A stretch of 27,152 nt of DNA, taken from Akkermansiaceae bacterium (lineage in GTDB: Bacteria; Verrucomicrobiota; Verrucomicrobiia; Verrucomicrobiales; Akkermansiaceae). The stretch spans positions 1 through 27,152 of the forward strand of contig JARFPV010000535.1 in NCBI GenBank assembly GCA_029288115.1, written 5' to 3'. Every line of letters begins with the position of its first letter. The first letter of the stretch is position 1. This document shows positions 8,197-17,671 of this stretch, piece after piece. Both the position numbers and the translations under genes were made by a program. The notes below the pieces were generated by a model that was not told the DNA's origin, did not search any database, and saw only the letters and a program-made list of their open reading frames with translations.

Positions 8197-8763
8197 TTAG
8201 TAGAATGTCCCCGTGCTGACCATGACCGTACCATTTGAGGTGTTAGCAGCGGGGCGACCGACCATTTCCAGATCATCAGGAATATCCTCGAGGCCCTTGA
8301 GTACGATCACTGTGGCGCCGGCGTCTTCTGTGCGGAACATGTCTGCGCTGACATCGCCGTCAGGTGTATAAACGGTAGAAACCGCCGCAGTGGCTGGCGA
8401 GGTAATGGTCGTAGGCTCGGCAACACGTGTGCCCATGTAGAAGCAGAGGGCCATCGCGGCTGCTGCAGCGGGGACCGCGAGCCATTGCCAGAAACTGCGC
8501 TTGCGAGATCCGGAAGCTGCCGGGGTGTGTCGCTCATCCTCGATGTGGCGCAGGATGCGCTCGTTGAAAAAATCCGGATATGGAGGTTCGACGCTCGCCG
8601 GGACTGCCTCACGGATGGATGTGTTCATCGCCCGGATGGCATCGCGCTCGGCGAGTAGTTCCGGGTGCTCTTGCGCCCATGCCTCGACACGTTGGAGTTC
8701 CTCACCCTCTAGCTCGCCGTCGATCCAGAGTGTGAGTGTTGTTTCATCAGGTTGTTTCTTCAT
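8197..8763 (-). CDS. Anti-sigma factor, single-pass membrane protein
   Basis: The 188-residue protein lies 30 bp downstream of an ECF sigma gene. Its N-terminal part has the anti-sigma feature LWIDGELEGEELQRVEAW followed by EHPELLAERDAI, the layout of the zinc-finger anti-sigma domain (DGEL then HxxxCxxC). The Cys residues are absent: there is no Cys in the first 100 residues, so it would be a zinc-free version. A transmembrane helix spans about 93-113 (WLAVPAAAAAMALCFYMG) after a basic SRKRS stretch, giving a cytoplasmic N-terminus and a periplasmic C-terminal domain (about 114-188). It likely holds the adjacent sigma factor at the membrane until an envelope signal releases it. Function rests on context and fold pattern, not on a conserved catalytic motif. 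Confidence 0.78.
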   Translation of the reverse strand: MKKQPDETTLTLWIDGELEGEELQRVEAWAQEHPELLAERDAIRAMNTSIREAVPASVEPPYPDFFNERILRHIEDERHTPAASGSRKRSFWQWLAVPAAAAAMALCFYMGTRVAEPTTITSPATAAVSTVYTPDGDVSADMFRTEDAGATVIVLKGLEDIPDDLEMVGRPAANTSNGTVMVSTGTFY

Positions 8764-8793
8764 GGTTGTTGTTAGTTGATGGTTCGTGGGGGC

Positions 8794-9525
8794 CTAATTC
8801 TCATCAGGCCGGAGTATCCCTTGGAGTTTTTTGCGTGCGTAGTGAAGCCGACTCATCACCGTGCCGATTGAGTTTTCGGTGATCTCAGCGATTTCCTTGT
8901 AGTCGAGTCCCTGGACCTCTCGCAGTAGGATTACCTCGCGGTGCTCCTCGGAGAGTTTGGCAATTGCGGCGTTGATCTGCTCGCGCAGTTCGCTTTGTTG
9001 TATCGCCTCATCAGGTCGGGCATCGTGATGCGGTGCGGTGGTGGCTCCCGGGTCAATGCGGCTGGCGTCAAACACTTCGTCGTTAAGCTCGCCATCACCT
9101 TCGATGCGGCGTTTTCTAAGCCAGTCATAAACGACGTTGTGACTGATGCGGAACAGCCAGGTTGAGAAGCGTGCCCGCGACTCGAACTTTGGCAGTGCCT
9201 TCCACGCCTTGATGAATGCCTCTTGGGACAAATCCCAGGCATCGGCATCGTTTTTGACCATATTGTAGATCATGGCGTAAATTTTTCCACGGTGTTTGCT
9301 GACGAGTCGGTCGAATGCCCGCATGTCACCCGCTTGGGCCTTGGCGACCCACGCGGCATCTTCGCTGGCATCCTCATTGGGTGGTGTGCCGCGGTTGTCG
9401 GATGAATCATTTTCACCCGATTTTCCGGTAGCTTCGGACCCGCCCGCCGAGCCCCCCCCTGAGGCGGAGTCCGGTGGCACGGGTCTGTTCAGCCCGTTGG
9501 ACGCGATCTTGCGGAAAATATTCAT
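8794..9525 (-). CDS. ECF-type RNA polymerase sigma factor
   Basis: The 243-residue protein has sigma region 2 at about 66-140 (AGDMRAFDRLV, then DLSQEAFIKAWKALPKF and FSTWLFRISHNVVYDWLRKR) and region 4 at about 182-236 (LSEEHREVILLREVQGLDYK, then the helix-turn-helix with GTVMSRLHYARKKL). There is no region 1.1 or 3, as in extracytoplasmic-function sigma factors. An unusual 58-residue N-terminal extension is rich in Gly, Ser, Pro, Asp and Glu, making the protein longer than the usual 170-200 residues. It is first in the operon with its anti-sigma factor and divergent from mcsA across about 160 bp. Autoregulation is likely by family habit; I could not identify its target promoter. The ATG at 9525 has no Shine-Dalgarno sequence, so a later start is possible. 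Confidence 0.93.
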   Translation of the reverse strand: MNIFRKIASNGLNRPVPPDSASGGGSAGGSEATGKSGENDSSDNRGTPPNEDASEDAAWVAKAQAGDMRAFDRLVSKHRGKIYAMIYNMVKNDADAWDLSQEAFIKAWKALPKFESRARFSTWLFRISHNVVYDWLRKRRIEGDGELNDEVFDASRIDPGATTAPHHDARPDEAIQQSELREQINAAIAKLSEEHREVILLREVQGLDYKEIAEITENSIGTVMSRLHYARKKLQGILRPDEN

Positions 9526-9687
9526 GAAAATTCAAGGAATCGTCGCCATGAAGAATGACGGCCACAGAGGATTTTGGCAAGGCGGGGTTTTGATCCTCGC
9601 TGTCTTTCCGGTGAGATAAAAAAAATACGCCATAATGCGTCTTTTCCTTTCGCAAATCCGGTAGTCGTGGCTACGCTTGCTCCAGCG

Positions 9688-10218
9688 ATGCAATGTGACT
9701 TCTGCGACAGTAAGGCAACGGTATTCTTCACCCAAATCATTGATGGGAATTCGAAGAAAACGAACCTCTGTGATGCCTGTGCTGCCAGCCAGGGGGTAAC
9801 AGACCCGGAGGGGTTCCTGCTTCCCAGCATTGACTTCCCGGTGAGTGGTTCAAAATCAGAAGTGAAAGACGATTTGCCCGAGGCGCCACCCGCACCCGTG
9901 ATGGATGGCAAGACTTGTTGCCCCGACTGCGGGTTTGCATTCGATGACCTCAAGAAAACCGGTCGTCTTGGCTGTAGCGGCTGTTATCAGTTTTTCCGCG
10001 AGGAGATTAAACATAATCTGGCCGGTATGCATAAGGGCACCAGCCACACCGGACGTGTGCCAGAGGGAATGGTTGAAGCATTTCAAACACGCCAACGGCT
10101 AGAGGCGCTGAATAAAGAAATGGACGATGCGGTTAGCGCGGAGGACTACGAGAAGGCCGCCCAGCTCCGTGATCAGATTAGCCAGATCGAAGAAAAATTA
10201 CTAACGCCCGATACCTGA
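9688..10218 (+). CDS. mcsA: McsA-like zinc-binding activator of protein-arginine kinase (UVR domain)
   Basis: In Firmicutes McsA activates the arginine kinase McsB and links it to ClpC. This 176-residue protein starts CDFC (Cys3, Cys6) with a second pair CDAC (Cys28, Cys31). A further cluster follows: CCPDCG near residue 74 and CSGCY near 92. A C-terminal UVR motif (about 132-170, RLEALNKEMDDAVSAEDYEK then AAQLRDQI) resembles those of UvrB, UvrC and ClpC. That matches McsA architecture. ATG 9688 puts the first zinc pair at the N-terminus as in the family; GTG 9667 is an in-frame alternative. mcsB begins 13 bp after its stop. A CATAAT hexamer at 9631-9636 could be a -10 box, but I see no convincing -35, and no CtsR-type repeat was found upstream. 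Confidence 0.9.
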   Translation: MQCDFCDSKATVFFTQIIDGNSKKTNLCDACAASQGVTDPEGFLLPSIDFPVSGSKSEVKDDLPEAPPAPVMDGKTCCPDCGFAFDDLKKTGRLGCSGCYQFFREEIKHNLAGMHKGTSHTGRVPEGMVEAFQTRQRLEALNKEMDDAVSAEDYEKAAQLRDQISQIEEKLLTPDT

Positions 10219-10231
10219 TCCCCCTGTTGCC

Positions 10232-11314
10232 ATGATGCGATTTTCCACACTACTGAAGCACGCTGCCGACTGGATGACCGGGGCGGATGCCGACAGTGCC
10301 ATCGTACTTACGAGTCGTATCCGACTGGCGAGGAACGTCGTTGGTGCACCTTTTCCCGGCTGGGCGCGCAAACAAGAGCGGACCGAATTGTTGGGATCAC
10401 TGCGGGAAACAATCGAGTCTCTGCCGAACATGAAGGAAGCGTTTTCACAGGAGTTGAGTGCGCTTTCATCCGTTCAAAAGCAGGTGCTCGTGGAGCGTCA
10501 CCTGATTAGCCGCGAGCAAGCTGCACGAGGGGAGGGGAGCGCGACTGTGGTCAATCGTAGCCAGACACTCAGTGTGATGATAAATGAGGAAGACCACCTG
10601 CGGTTGCAGTCGATCCGGTCAGGCTTACATCTGCGCGAGGCGTATGACCTCATCGCGAGCGTCGACATGGAATTGGAACAAAAACTTCCCTATGCCTTTG
10701 ACCACGAATTAGGATATCTCACTGCCTGTCCGACGAATCTGGGCACTGGGTTACGCGCTTCTGCCATGTTGCATCTCCCTGGACTTGTGATCAGCGACCA
10801 CATAGGTCAGGTGATTCAGGCGGTTGGCAAACTGGGCTTGGCTGTGCGTGGTATCTTTGGCGAAGGAACCGAGTCGCTCGGGCATCTGTTCCAGATTTCC
10901 AACCAATCGACTCTGGGTGAATCCGAGGATGACATCATCAATCGTCTTGAGCGGGTGATTAAAAAAGTTCGCGATCATGAGCGAAACGCACGGCTCAAAC
11001 TGATCGAAGATGATCCGCAGATGGTGGCGGATAAGATTGCGCGTGCCTACGGGTTGCTCAAGTATGCCTATGTCATTGACTCCAAGGAAGCTCTGACACA
11101 TCTGTCCCTCATCCGCCTTGGCAGTGATATGGAATGTTTTCCAAACGAGACGATCCAGCTTTGTGATACCTTGCTCATGGACATTGAGCCTGCGCACCTC
11201 CAGCACCAGGCTGGACGTAAGCTATCACCTGAGGAACGCGATACAAATCGTGCTAAAATCATCCGTGACCGTTTGCATTCTCTGCCAATCCCTGATATAG
11301 GTTTCATCAACTAG
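10232..11314 (+). CDS. mcsB: Protein-arginine kinase McsB
   Basis: McsB phosphorylates arginine side chains, marking proteins for ClpCP degradation in Bacillus-type bacteria. The 360-residue protein has the ATP:guanido phosphotransferase catalytic fold: LTSRIRLARN (26-35, nucleotide-binding arginines), NEEDHLRLQ (118-126, acidic substrate site) and ACPTNLGTGLRASAMLHLP (165-183) with the expected catalytic Cys166. RDTNRA at 336-341 fits the RDxxRA motif described for the allosteric phospho-arginine pocket of bacterial McsB. This supports an arginine kinase over a small-molecule phosphagen kinase, as does its place between mcsA and clpC. The start is ATG 10232 or the adjacent ATG 10235; neither has a Shine-Dalgarno sequence. 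Confidence 0.95.
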   Translation: MMRFSTLLKHAADWMTGADADSAIVLTSRIRLARNVVGAPFPGWARKQERTELLGSLRETIESLPNMKEAFSQELSALSSVQKQVLVERHLISREQAARGEGSATVVNRSQTLSVMINEEDHLRLQSIRSGLHLREAYDLIASVDMELEQKLPYAFDHELGYLTACPTNLGTGLRASAMLHLPGLVISDHIGQVIQAVGKLGLAVRGIFGEGTESLGHLFQISNQSTLGESEDDIINRLERVIKKVRDHERNARLKLIEDDPQMVADKIARAYGLLKYAYVIDSKEALTHLSLIRLGSDMECFPNETIQLCDTLLMDIEPAHLQHQAGRKLSPEERDTNRAKIIRDRLHSLPIPDIGFIN

Positions 11315-11345
11315 ACTAATCTGCCCGTAAGGCACCTCAACAATC

Positions 11346-13844
11346 ATGAATAATTTTACTCCAAGAGCCCAGCAAGTCCTGGCACTCGCTCGAAAAGAAG
11401 CAGACCGCTTCAATCACAATTACGTCGGAACCGAACACATTCTACTAGGCCTGATCAAACTCGGCCAGGGAGTTGCCGTGAGTGTGCTCCAGAACATGGG
11501 GCTCGATCTCGAGACGGTGCGTATTGAAGTGGAAAAACAAGTGGGCTCCGGTCCAGAGAGTAAAATTTCGGGCAACATTCCATACACTCCGCGTGTGAAA
11601 AAGGTGTTATCGTTGTCTAATAAAGAAGCCCAGCAGCTCGATCACTCCTACGTGGGGACCGAACACCTTTTGTTAGGGCTGCTTCGTGAAGGCGAGGGTG
11701 TCGCTGCCCGCGTGCTTACGACTTTGGAAGTGGACATCAACCAGACGCGTCAGGAAATCCTCGCGGAAATCGATCCGAATTTCAGCCCAGAAGAGCTTGG
11801 GGCAGACTTTGACGAATTCGATGACGACAGTAACGAAATGATGGAAGAGGAGGAGGGCAAGGGCAAGACGCCCGCGCTTAAGGCATTCGGGCGTGATCTC
11901 ACCAAACTTGCTGAGAAGGATAAACTCGACCCTGTCATCGGGCGCGAGTCCGAGATTGAGCGTGTCATTCAAATCCTCTGCCGCCGCACCAAAAACAATC
12001 CCGTGCTCATTGGCGAAGCGGGTGTTGGTAAAACGGCCATTGTCGAGGGCTTGGCACAGGAAATTGCCAACGGTAACGTCCCCGAACTGTTGCGTGAACA
12101 GCGTGTTGTAACACTCGACCTAGCGCTTATGGTTGCCGGCACCAAATACCGTGGCCAGTTTGAAGAACGTATCAAGGCGGTGATGGATGAGATCCGTAAG
12201 GCGGGTAACATCATCCTCTTTATCGATGAACTGCACACTATCGTGGGTGCTGGTTCCGCAGAGGGAGCCATGGATGCCTCGAATATTATCAAACCTGCGC
12301 TGTCACGCTCTGAACTCCAATGTGTGGGTGCGACTACGATGAATGAGTATCGCAAATTCATTGAGAAAGACTCGGCTCTCGAGCGTCGATTCCAGAAGGT
12401 CAAGGTGGATGAACCTTCACAAGAGGATGCCATCGCCATTCTGGAAGGACTCCAGTTCAAATATGAGGAACACCACAAGGCGGTGTACACTCCGGCTGCC
12501 ATCGAGGCCGCTGTGAAGCTGTCGTCGCGCTACCTCTCAGACCGATTCCTGCCTGATAAGGCAATTGATGTGTTAGATGAAGCCGGTTCCCGAGCACGCA
12601 TCGGCCAGATGACCCGTCCGCCCAAGCTCAAGGACCTTGAAGCGAAAATCGTTGAGATCCAGGAAGACAAGGTGGCAGCGATCAACGACCAGAATTTTGA
12701 AAAAGCCGCGTCGATGCGCGATGCTGAAAAGCAGGCGAAAAAAGAGCTCGAGGAAATCGTCGCCACCTGGCGTGCCGAGAGTGAAGAGACCATCGTTGAG
12801 GTTGGCGAAGACGAAATCATGGCGGTCATTTCCAAATGGACTGGCGTGCCACTCCAGCGCATGGAGGAGAAAGAGGCACAAAAGCTGCTCAAAATGGAGG
12901 AGCAACTCAAGAGCCAGGTCATTGGCCAGGACACAGCTGTCGTGACTATTTCCAAGGCCCTGCGTCGTTCGCGAGCCGATCTTAAGGACCCGCGCCGCCC
13001 GATTGGCTCGTTCCTTTTCCTAGGGCCCACCGGTGTGGGTAAAACTTACCTTGCCCGTAACCTTGCCGAGTTCATGTTCGGTGATGCCGACTCGCTCATC
13101 CAGATCGACATGTCCGAGTACATGGAAAAATTCTCCACCTCTCGCCTGATTGGCTCGCCTCCCGGCTATGTTGGATATGAGGAAGGTGGACAACTTTCCG
13201 AGGCTGTTAGGCGCCGCCCTTATTCGGTCGTTCTTTTCGATGAAATCGAGAAAGCACACCCGGATGTGATGAACCTGCTATTGCAGATTCTCGAAGAAGG
13301 CATGGTGACAGATTCGTTTGGTCGGAAAATCGACTTCCGCAATACCATCATCATTCTCACTTCCAACGTCGGTGCATCCAGCATCAAACGCCAGACCTCG
13401 CTTGGCTTTGGCGCCATGCAAGAGGACGAAGCGGATTTCGACGGCATGAAGGAAAAAATCCTCGAAGAGGCGAAAAAGCAGTTCAAACCGGAATTTCTTA
13501 ACCGCCTTGACGACACCGTGGTATTCCACATGCTCGAGAAGAAAGCCCTCAATGTCATCGTCGACCTCGAGTGCAGCAAGCTCTTCACCCGTCTTGAGGA
13601 TAAGAGCATTACTCTGAAAATGGACAAGAATGCTCGCGAATTCCTGATGGATAAGGGGTATGATCCTAACTACGGAGCGCGCCCAATGCGCCGTGCTGTG
13701 GAGAAGTACCTTGAAGACCCGCTCGCCGAAGCACTGCTCCGCGCCGACATCAAGGAAGGTGACACAGTCAAGGTTACTCGCAAAAAAGACGCCGAGGAGC
13801 TTACTTTCAAGCCGGTCCAGCCGAAGGGTAAGGCGAAGGCCTGA
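11346..13844 (+). CDS. clpC: ClpC-type AAA+ unfoldase, Clp protease ATPase subunit
   Basis: The 832-residue Hsp100 unfoldase feeds substrates into ClpP. It has a double Clp N-domain (about 1-145, two repeats with [13 protein letters not shown] and [13 protein letters not shown]). AAA module 1 has Walker A GEAGVGKT (about 223) and FIDELHT. A middle domain has a UVR-type coiled coil (about 428-467, with [20 protein letters not shown]). AAA module 2 has Walker A GPTGVGKT (about 560) and [15 protein letters not shown] near 686 is positioned as the ClpP-docking tripeptide. The UVR/M domain and N-domain separate ClpC from ClpA and ClpB. It follows mcsB by 31 bp, so McsA, McsB and ClpC are probably co-expressed. 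clpP is not in this window. The stop lies 8 bp from the convergent gene, with no terminator hairpin visible. Confidence 0.97.
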   Translation: MNNFTPRAQQVLALARKEADRFNHNYVGTEHILLGLIKLGQGVAVSVLQNMGLDLETVRIEVEKQVGSGPESKISGNIPYTPRVKKVLSLSNKEAQQLDHSYVGTEHLLLGLLREGEGVAARVLTTLEVDINQTRQEILAEIDPNFSPEELGADFDEFDDDSNEMMEEEEGKGKTPALKAFGRDLTKLAEKDKLDPVIGRESEIERVIQILCRRTKNNPVLIGEAGVGKTAIVEGLAQEIANGNVPELLREQRVVTLDLALMVAGTKYRGQFEERIKAVMDEIRKAGNIILFIDELHTIVGAGSAEGAMDASNIIKPALSRSELQCVGATTMNEYRKFIEKDSALERRFQKVKVDEPSQEDAIAILEGLQFKYEEHHKAVYTPAAIEAAVKLSSRYLSDRFLPDKAIDVLDEAGSRARIGQMTRPPKLKDLEAKIVEIQEDKVAAINDQNFEKAASMRDAEKQAKKELEEIVATWRAESEETIVEVGEDEIMAVISKWTGVPLQRMEEKEAQKLLKMEEQLKSQVIGQDTAVVTISKALRRSRADLKDPRRPIGSFLFLGPTGVGKTYLARNLAEFMFGDADSLIQIDMSEYMEKFSTSRLIGSPPGYVGYEEGGQLSEAVRRRPYSVVLFDEIEKAHPDVMNLLLQILEEGMVTDSFGRKIDFRNTIIILTSNVGASSIKRQTSLGFGAMQEDEADFDGMKEKILEEAKKQFKPEFLNRLDDTVVFHMLEKKALNVIVDLECSKLFTRLEDKSITLKMDKNAREFLMDKGYDPNYGARPMRRAVEKYLEDPLAEALLRADIKEGDTVKVTRKKDAEELTFKPVQPKGKAKA

Positions 13845-13852
13845 TAGCACGA

Positions 13853-16800
13853 TCAGTCTCGCCTGGCAGGTATTGGATCTTTCTCTTTTGGAGGGTTAAT
13901 CGTCTGGAGATATGCCATCAGATCAATCACTTCTGAGTCTTTGAGTGAGTTCAATAAACCATCCGGCATAAGGGAAACGGCAGACGTCTCGCGAGACTGA
14001 ATTTCGGATTTGGTGATGACTATTTCCTGGCCCACAATACGGAGGGTCAGTGTGCGCTTGTTTTCTGCCACCACATTTCCGGCTAATGTTCGTCCACTTC
14101 GGGTGGTGATAGTGACCAGCTTGTAGTCATCTTGAATCACGCCACTTGGGTCAAGGATGTTATCGAGCAAGTAACTCAGATTGTTACGATTGGCCCCAGT
14201 AATATCTGGCCCGACGATGCCCCCTTCTCCATGGAGTTTATGGCAAGCCATGCATGTGCGCTGAAATAATCTTCTTCCCTTAATGGTATCAGCCTTAGCT
14301 AAAGAAGAATTTGTTAGGATCTTGAGGTATTTGGCATAGGCAGCTTTTTTTTCGTCGGGTAGCGTGTCGATGGAACCCCAAACTTCGAGAAAGCCACTAC
14401 CCACTACCCGATGAAGCTGACGTGCAATATAGGAGGGGACATCACGTCGCGGGATGGTTTTCAACTTGATCGCTTGCGTCAGCTGCCAACCATAGGCTGG
14501 GCGACTAGCGAGTGTCTGAACGGCTTCAAGTTTTTCTTCCGTGGAGAATGTTTGATATTGCTTGAGTAGTTGTTGCCCAAGAGGCTTAAGATCATAAGCT
14601 GCTATAGCGCGGATTGCCTCAACACGCACTGCGGGATCATTAAGAAGCTTGGGTATAATTTTGGCAAGGTTGGCGTCTTTCTGCGAGGCGAGCGAACGCA
14701 GAGCCACATTTCGCTCTTTAGAAGGTTTTCTTTTATCAGTCACTGCAGTCAGCAAAATCTCAGTGACGGAGTTCATGCCAAATTGCCGTGAGATTTCGGT
14801 CGCGAGTTGCCTGGTTTCCCGATCGCCGTTTGATAATTGCGAATAAAACTGACGCCATCCTGCCGGAGGGGTGAGCCCACGTCTGCCGACCAGTCCGTCA
14901 CGCATGCCCTTTAGCATGGCGGCTAAAGTTTTTCTGGAAGGAGAGCTTTTTAGTGCGTTTACCAGTTCTTTGAAAGCGTCTGCTTCCGTGGCACGACGGG
15001 AAATAAACTCACTAACAAGTGGAATATTACTTGCTGAGGCAAGCTCAAGTGCCAGGGCAGGTTTTTCTGGAACAAGCGGCTCAATGCCGAACCAAACCAT
15101 TTTCGGGATGTTATGATCACCAGCATCTTCTTCATGAGTGAGCAGGGCGCGGGCAATATCCCAACGTTGTGGGTGAGGTAATCGCTGGAGACATGCCGCT
15201 AGTTTTAATCTCACCACAGCAGAGGCATCATTCGACGCCAAACTGGCAAACCTTTTCAACGTCCTCTCCCCTGGTGACTTATCTTCACAGAGTATTTGGA
15301 TCGCCCACCCGCGGATGTATTCATCGGAATCGTTCAGTGCCTGATCTAATTTTTCATGGGTCAAACCTTGGGTGACATGCAGTGCCCACATCGCACGGAG
15401 ACGATGGTTAGAATTTCCTTTTGTAGTAAATATTTTATGCAGTAATTGTAGGGCTTCTTCTGCTATAGGCTTGCTGCTTGCACGGTGCTGTAAGATCACG
15501 CGCGCTCTGCGAGCATGCCAGGAACTTTGCCTCAGTTGCATTCTAACCAGTGAAACATCGGACATTTTGGAAAGGTCATCATATCGGCCTTTCCAGTGAA
15601 TTGCCGTGGATGATGCTGGGGTTATGCGGAAAATTCGACCTGTATCCTTGTTGAGCACCTCTTTGCCGCATATGTCCGCATCGTGCCAATCGAGGGCATA
15701 CAACGCACCATCGGGTCCAAGCTCCATGCTAAAGCCAACCCACTGCGCGTTGTTAGCCCGGACAAAGTCATCTCCGTGACTAGCGATGAAGCCGGAGCCT
15801 TTCGGCGTCAATATATCACTGAGAACGGCGTGTTCATGGAGATTGCACATAAAGAGTCGCCCGTGATGTTTTTTAGGAAAAGCATCAGAGAGGTAAATCC
15901 GGGCACCTCCATGTGCCGAACGGTGGCTGTGATCGACAATCGTACGGATGTCCTGGTAAACGTAAGGGTTGAAGTGTTTACCACCTTGGCGGTGATAAAT
16001 CCCTCCGGGAACAACATGAAACATGTGCGGGATCACGCATGCTGTAATAAAGAGATTTCCCTTTGCATCATAATCAATGCCCCACGGGTTACTGAAGCCA
16101 TGGGCCACGACCTCAAAACGATCTTTGGTAGGATGATACCGCCAGACTCCACCATTGATATCCACGGGTTTGTCTTTGAACTCGATCTTCTTGGGAAACG
16201 GATCGTTATGGCGAAAAATGCGTCCTTTTTGTTTAGGCTTTCCAACACGTGATGGTGTGGCAAACCCCTGACAGCCGTATAGCCAGCCGTCCGGCCCCCA
16301 GTGAAAACTGTTCAGTGTCTCGTGCCTATCGCGAATGCCCCATCCTGTAAGGCGCACTTCGGTCTTTTCTAACTCTCCTTTGTCGTCGCCATTTTGGTCA
16401 GGAATAAAGAGCAGATTCGGTGGTGCACCAAGCCATAGTCCGCCAAACCCGACGGCAATGGCAGCCGGAAATGCGATACCTTCGGCAAATACCGTCTGCT
16501 TATCCGCTTTGCCATCCTGGTCGGTGTCTTCAAGGATAATGATCCTGCTATCCCCTGAGTTGGAAAAGCCCTTTCCTCTAGACTCGTAATCCCGGTTCTC
16601 GGCGATCCAAAGGCGCCCCCGGTCATCCCAGCAGAATGCCATGGGCTGGCGGATCATCGGCTCACCTGCAAAGAGATTCACTTTCACGCCATCGACCGTA
16701 GTCATTGCCTTAACCGCATCATTTGGTGAAAGGAATGTAGCTTTTCGCCCCTCGTTTTGTGCAAGTTTCCAGAGATCCATCAGGTGTTTCTTTCCTGTAT

Positions 16801-17671
16801 ATCTTTTCCACTGTTCTGTTAGTTCCTTGTTGGAAAATTGTTTGTTGTAGACGAGTAACCGATGCTGGATGGTTTCAGTTTTACCTTGGGGGATCTGCCA
16901 ATCACCCAATCGTGCTCGCACTGGGCCAATACCTAGTTGATTGTCTACCCTCCATGGTTGTGGATAGCCTTTGTTTTTGGGGTGATCAAAAATAGCGATG
17001 TGTGCCATGTCGTTCCTGCCTTCTACCTGCATGCCCACGTCCACCCAAATGTCGCGCTTACCTTCTGCATTTGCATCAATCAGGCGTCTGGAGTTCACAG
17101 CTTGGCCGTTGATCCCTTTGCGCCACGGCATACGTAGGAAAAGACCTCCGTAGTCATACTTGCCAATGTTAGTTTTTTGCTCCGCCTTGCCTTTCCAGGT
17201 CAAATCAAGTGTGTACTGCTCCTTATCTGCACGCATTCGCCAGTGCTGGGTTTCTGTCAGTACTGGCTTGCCCTGTTTATCGAGAAGGGAGTACACCGTT
17301 TCCCAAACTACTTCTACCCCCTTGCTTTTTAGAACGGAAAACCCCACCCGCTTCCAATGCTTTCCGTCCGGATGATGGAAGTAATCTCGCCCATTCAGTC
17401 GGGTAAACCCCCAGTATAGACCTGTCTGGTGCTTGTGATGGCCGGGCTGATATTCAGTTAAAAATCCTTTGCCATCTGGTGCCACAATTGGATGAATGTA
17501 TGGGCGGAAATTTGCCCGTGCATGTTGTGTGACGATTGCAGACGTTTCACCAGCACGAAACACCTTGATGGTGGAAGCGGCAACATCTCGTTCAAGTCGA
17601 AGTTCGCCTCCGGCGGCCTGAAAGATTGTTGCAGTGAAACTGGTTAGTAACATGAAGAAACGGAACATCAT
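13853..17671 (-). CDS. Exported DUF6807 / PVC-type dehydrogenase / HEAT-repeat / cytochrome c fusion protein
   Basis: The 1272-residue protein begins with a signal peptide (MMFRFFMLLTSFTATIFQAA). An N-terminal DUF6807 (PmoA-like) domain at about 20-295 contains FRPYIHPIVAPDGKGFLTEY and PGHHKHQTGLYWGF. The Pirellula/Verrucomicrobium 'membrane-bound dehydrogenase' beta-propeller starts near 318 (MTTVDGVKVNLFAGEP, then WDDRGRLWIAENRDY, then ILEDTDQDGKADK). HEAT-like helical repeats occupy roughly 710-1090. A heme domain has CMACH at 1140-1144 (14240-14254), then GPDITGANRNNLSYLLDNIL and DLMAYLQT. It is probably a periplasmic oxidoreductase passing electrons to c-type cytochromes; substrate unknown, a sugar or polyol being a guess from family context. 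ATG 17671 is chosen because it starts the signal peptide; the frame stays open to 17863 but would bury it. DUF6807 is commonly a separate protein, so the fusion is notable. Confidence 0.9.
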   Translation of the reverse strand: MMFRFFMLLTSFTATIFQAAGGELRLERDVAASTIKVFRAGETSAIVTQHARANFRPYIHPIVAPDGKGFLTEYQPGHHKHQTGLYWGFTRLNGRDYFHHPDGKHWKRVGFSVLKSKGVEVVWETVYSLLDKQGKPVLTETQHWRMRADKEQYTLDLTWKGKAEQKTNIGKYDYGGLFLRMPWRKGINGQAVNSRRLIDANAEGKRDIWVDVGMQVEGRNDMAHIAIFDHPKNKGYPQPWRVDNQLGIGPVRARLGDWQIPQGKTETIQHRLLVYNKQFSNKELTEQWKRYTGKKHLMDLWKLAQNEGRKATFLSPNDAVKAMTTVDGVKVNLFAGEPMIRQPMAFCWDDRGRLWIAENRDYESRGKGFSNSGDSRIIILEDTDQDGKADKQTVFAEGIAFPAAIAVGFGGLWLGAPPNLLFIPDQNGDDKGELEKTEVRLTGWGIRDRHETLNSFHWGPDGWLYGCQGFATPSRVGKPKQKGRIFRHNDPFPKKIEFKDKPVDINGGVWRYHPTKDRFEVVAHGFSNPWGIDYDAKGNLFITACVIPHMFHVVPGGIYHRQGGKHFNPYVYQDIRTIVDHSHRSAHGGARIYLSDAFPKKHHGRLFMCNLHEHAVLSDILTPKGSGFIASHGDDFVRANNAQWVGFSMELGPDGALYALDWHDADICGKEVLNKDTGRIFRITPASSTAIHWKGRYDDLSKMSDVSLVRMQLRQSSWHARRARVILQHRASSKPIAEEALQLLHKIFTTKGNSNHRLRAMWALHVTQGLTHEKLDQALNDSDEYIRGWAIQILCEDKSPGERTLKRFASLASNDASAVVRLKLAACLQRLPHPQRWDIARALLTHEEDAGDHNIPKMVWFGIEPLVPEKPALALELASASNIPLVSEFISRRATEADAFKELVNALKSSPSRKTLAAMLKGMRDGLVGRRGLTPPAGWRQFYSQLSNGDRETRQLATEISRQFGMNSVTEILLTAVTDKRKPSKERNVALRSLASQKDANLAKIIPKLLNDPAVRVEAIRAIAAYDLKPLGQQLLKQYQTFSTEEKLEAVQTLASRPAYGWQLTQAIKLKTIPRRDVPSYIARQLHRVVGSGFLEVWGSIDTLPDEKKAAYAKYLKILTNSSLAKADTIKGRRLFQRTCMACHKLHGEGGIVGPDITGANRNNLSYLLDNILDPSGVIQDDYKLVTITTRSGRTLAGNVVAENKRTLTLRIVGQEIVITKSEIQSRETSAVSLMPDGLLNSLKDSEVIDLMAYLQTINPPKEKDPIPARRD

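Noticed and set aside
9526..9687. CtsR or CIRCE heat-shock operator upstream of mcsA
   Set aside because: I looked for the direct repeat GGTCAAA and for the CIRCE inverted repeat on both strands and found neither.
13220..13850. Long minus-strand frames opposite clpC (135 and 190 codons)
   Set aside because: They overlap conserved ClpC AAA module 2 coding sequence and show no recognisable domain; shadow frames.
15683..16252. A 189-codon plus-strand frame inside the dehydrogenase fusion gene
   Set aside because: It is antisense to the conserved propeller domain, with no independent start signal.
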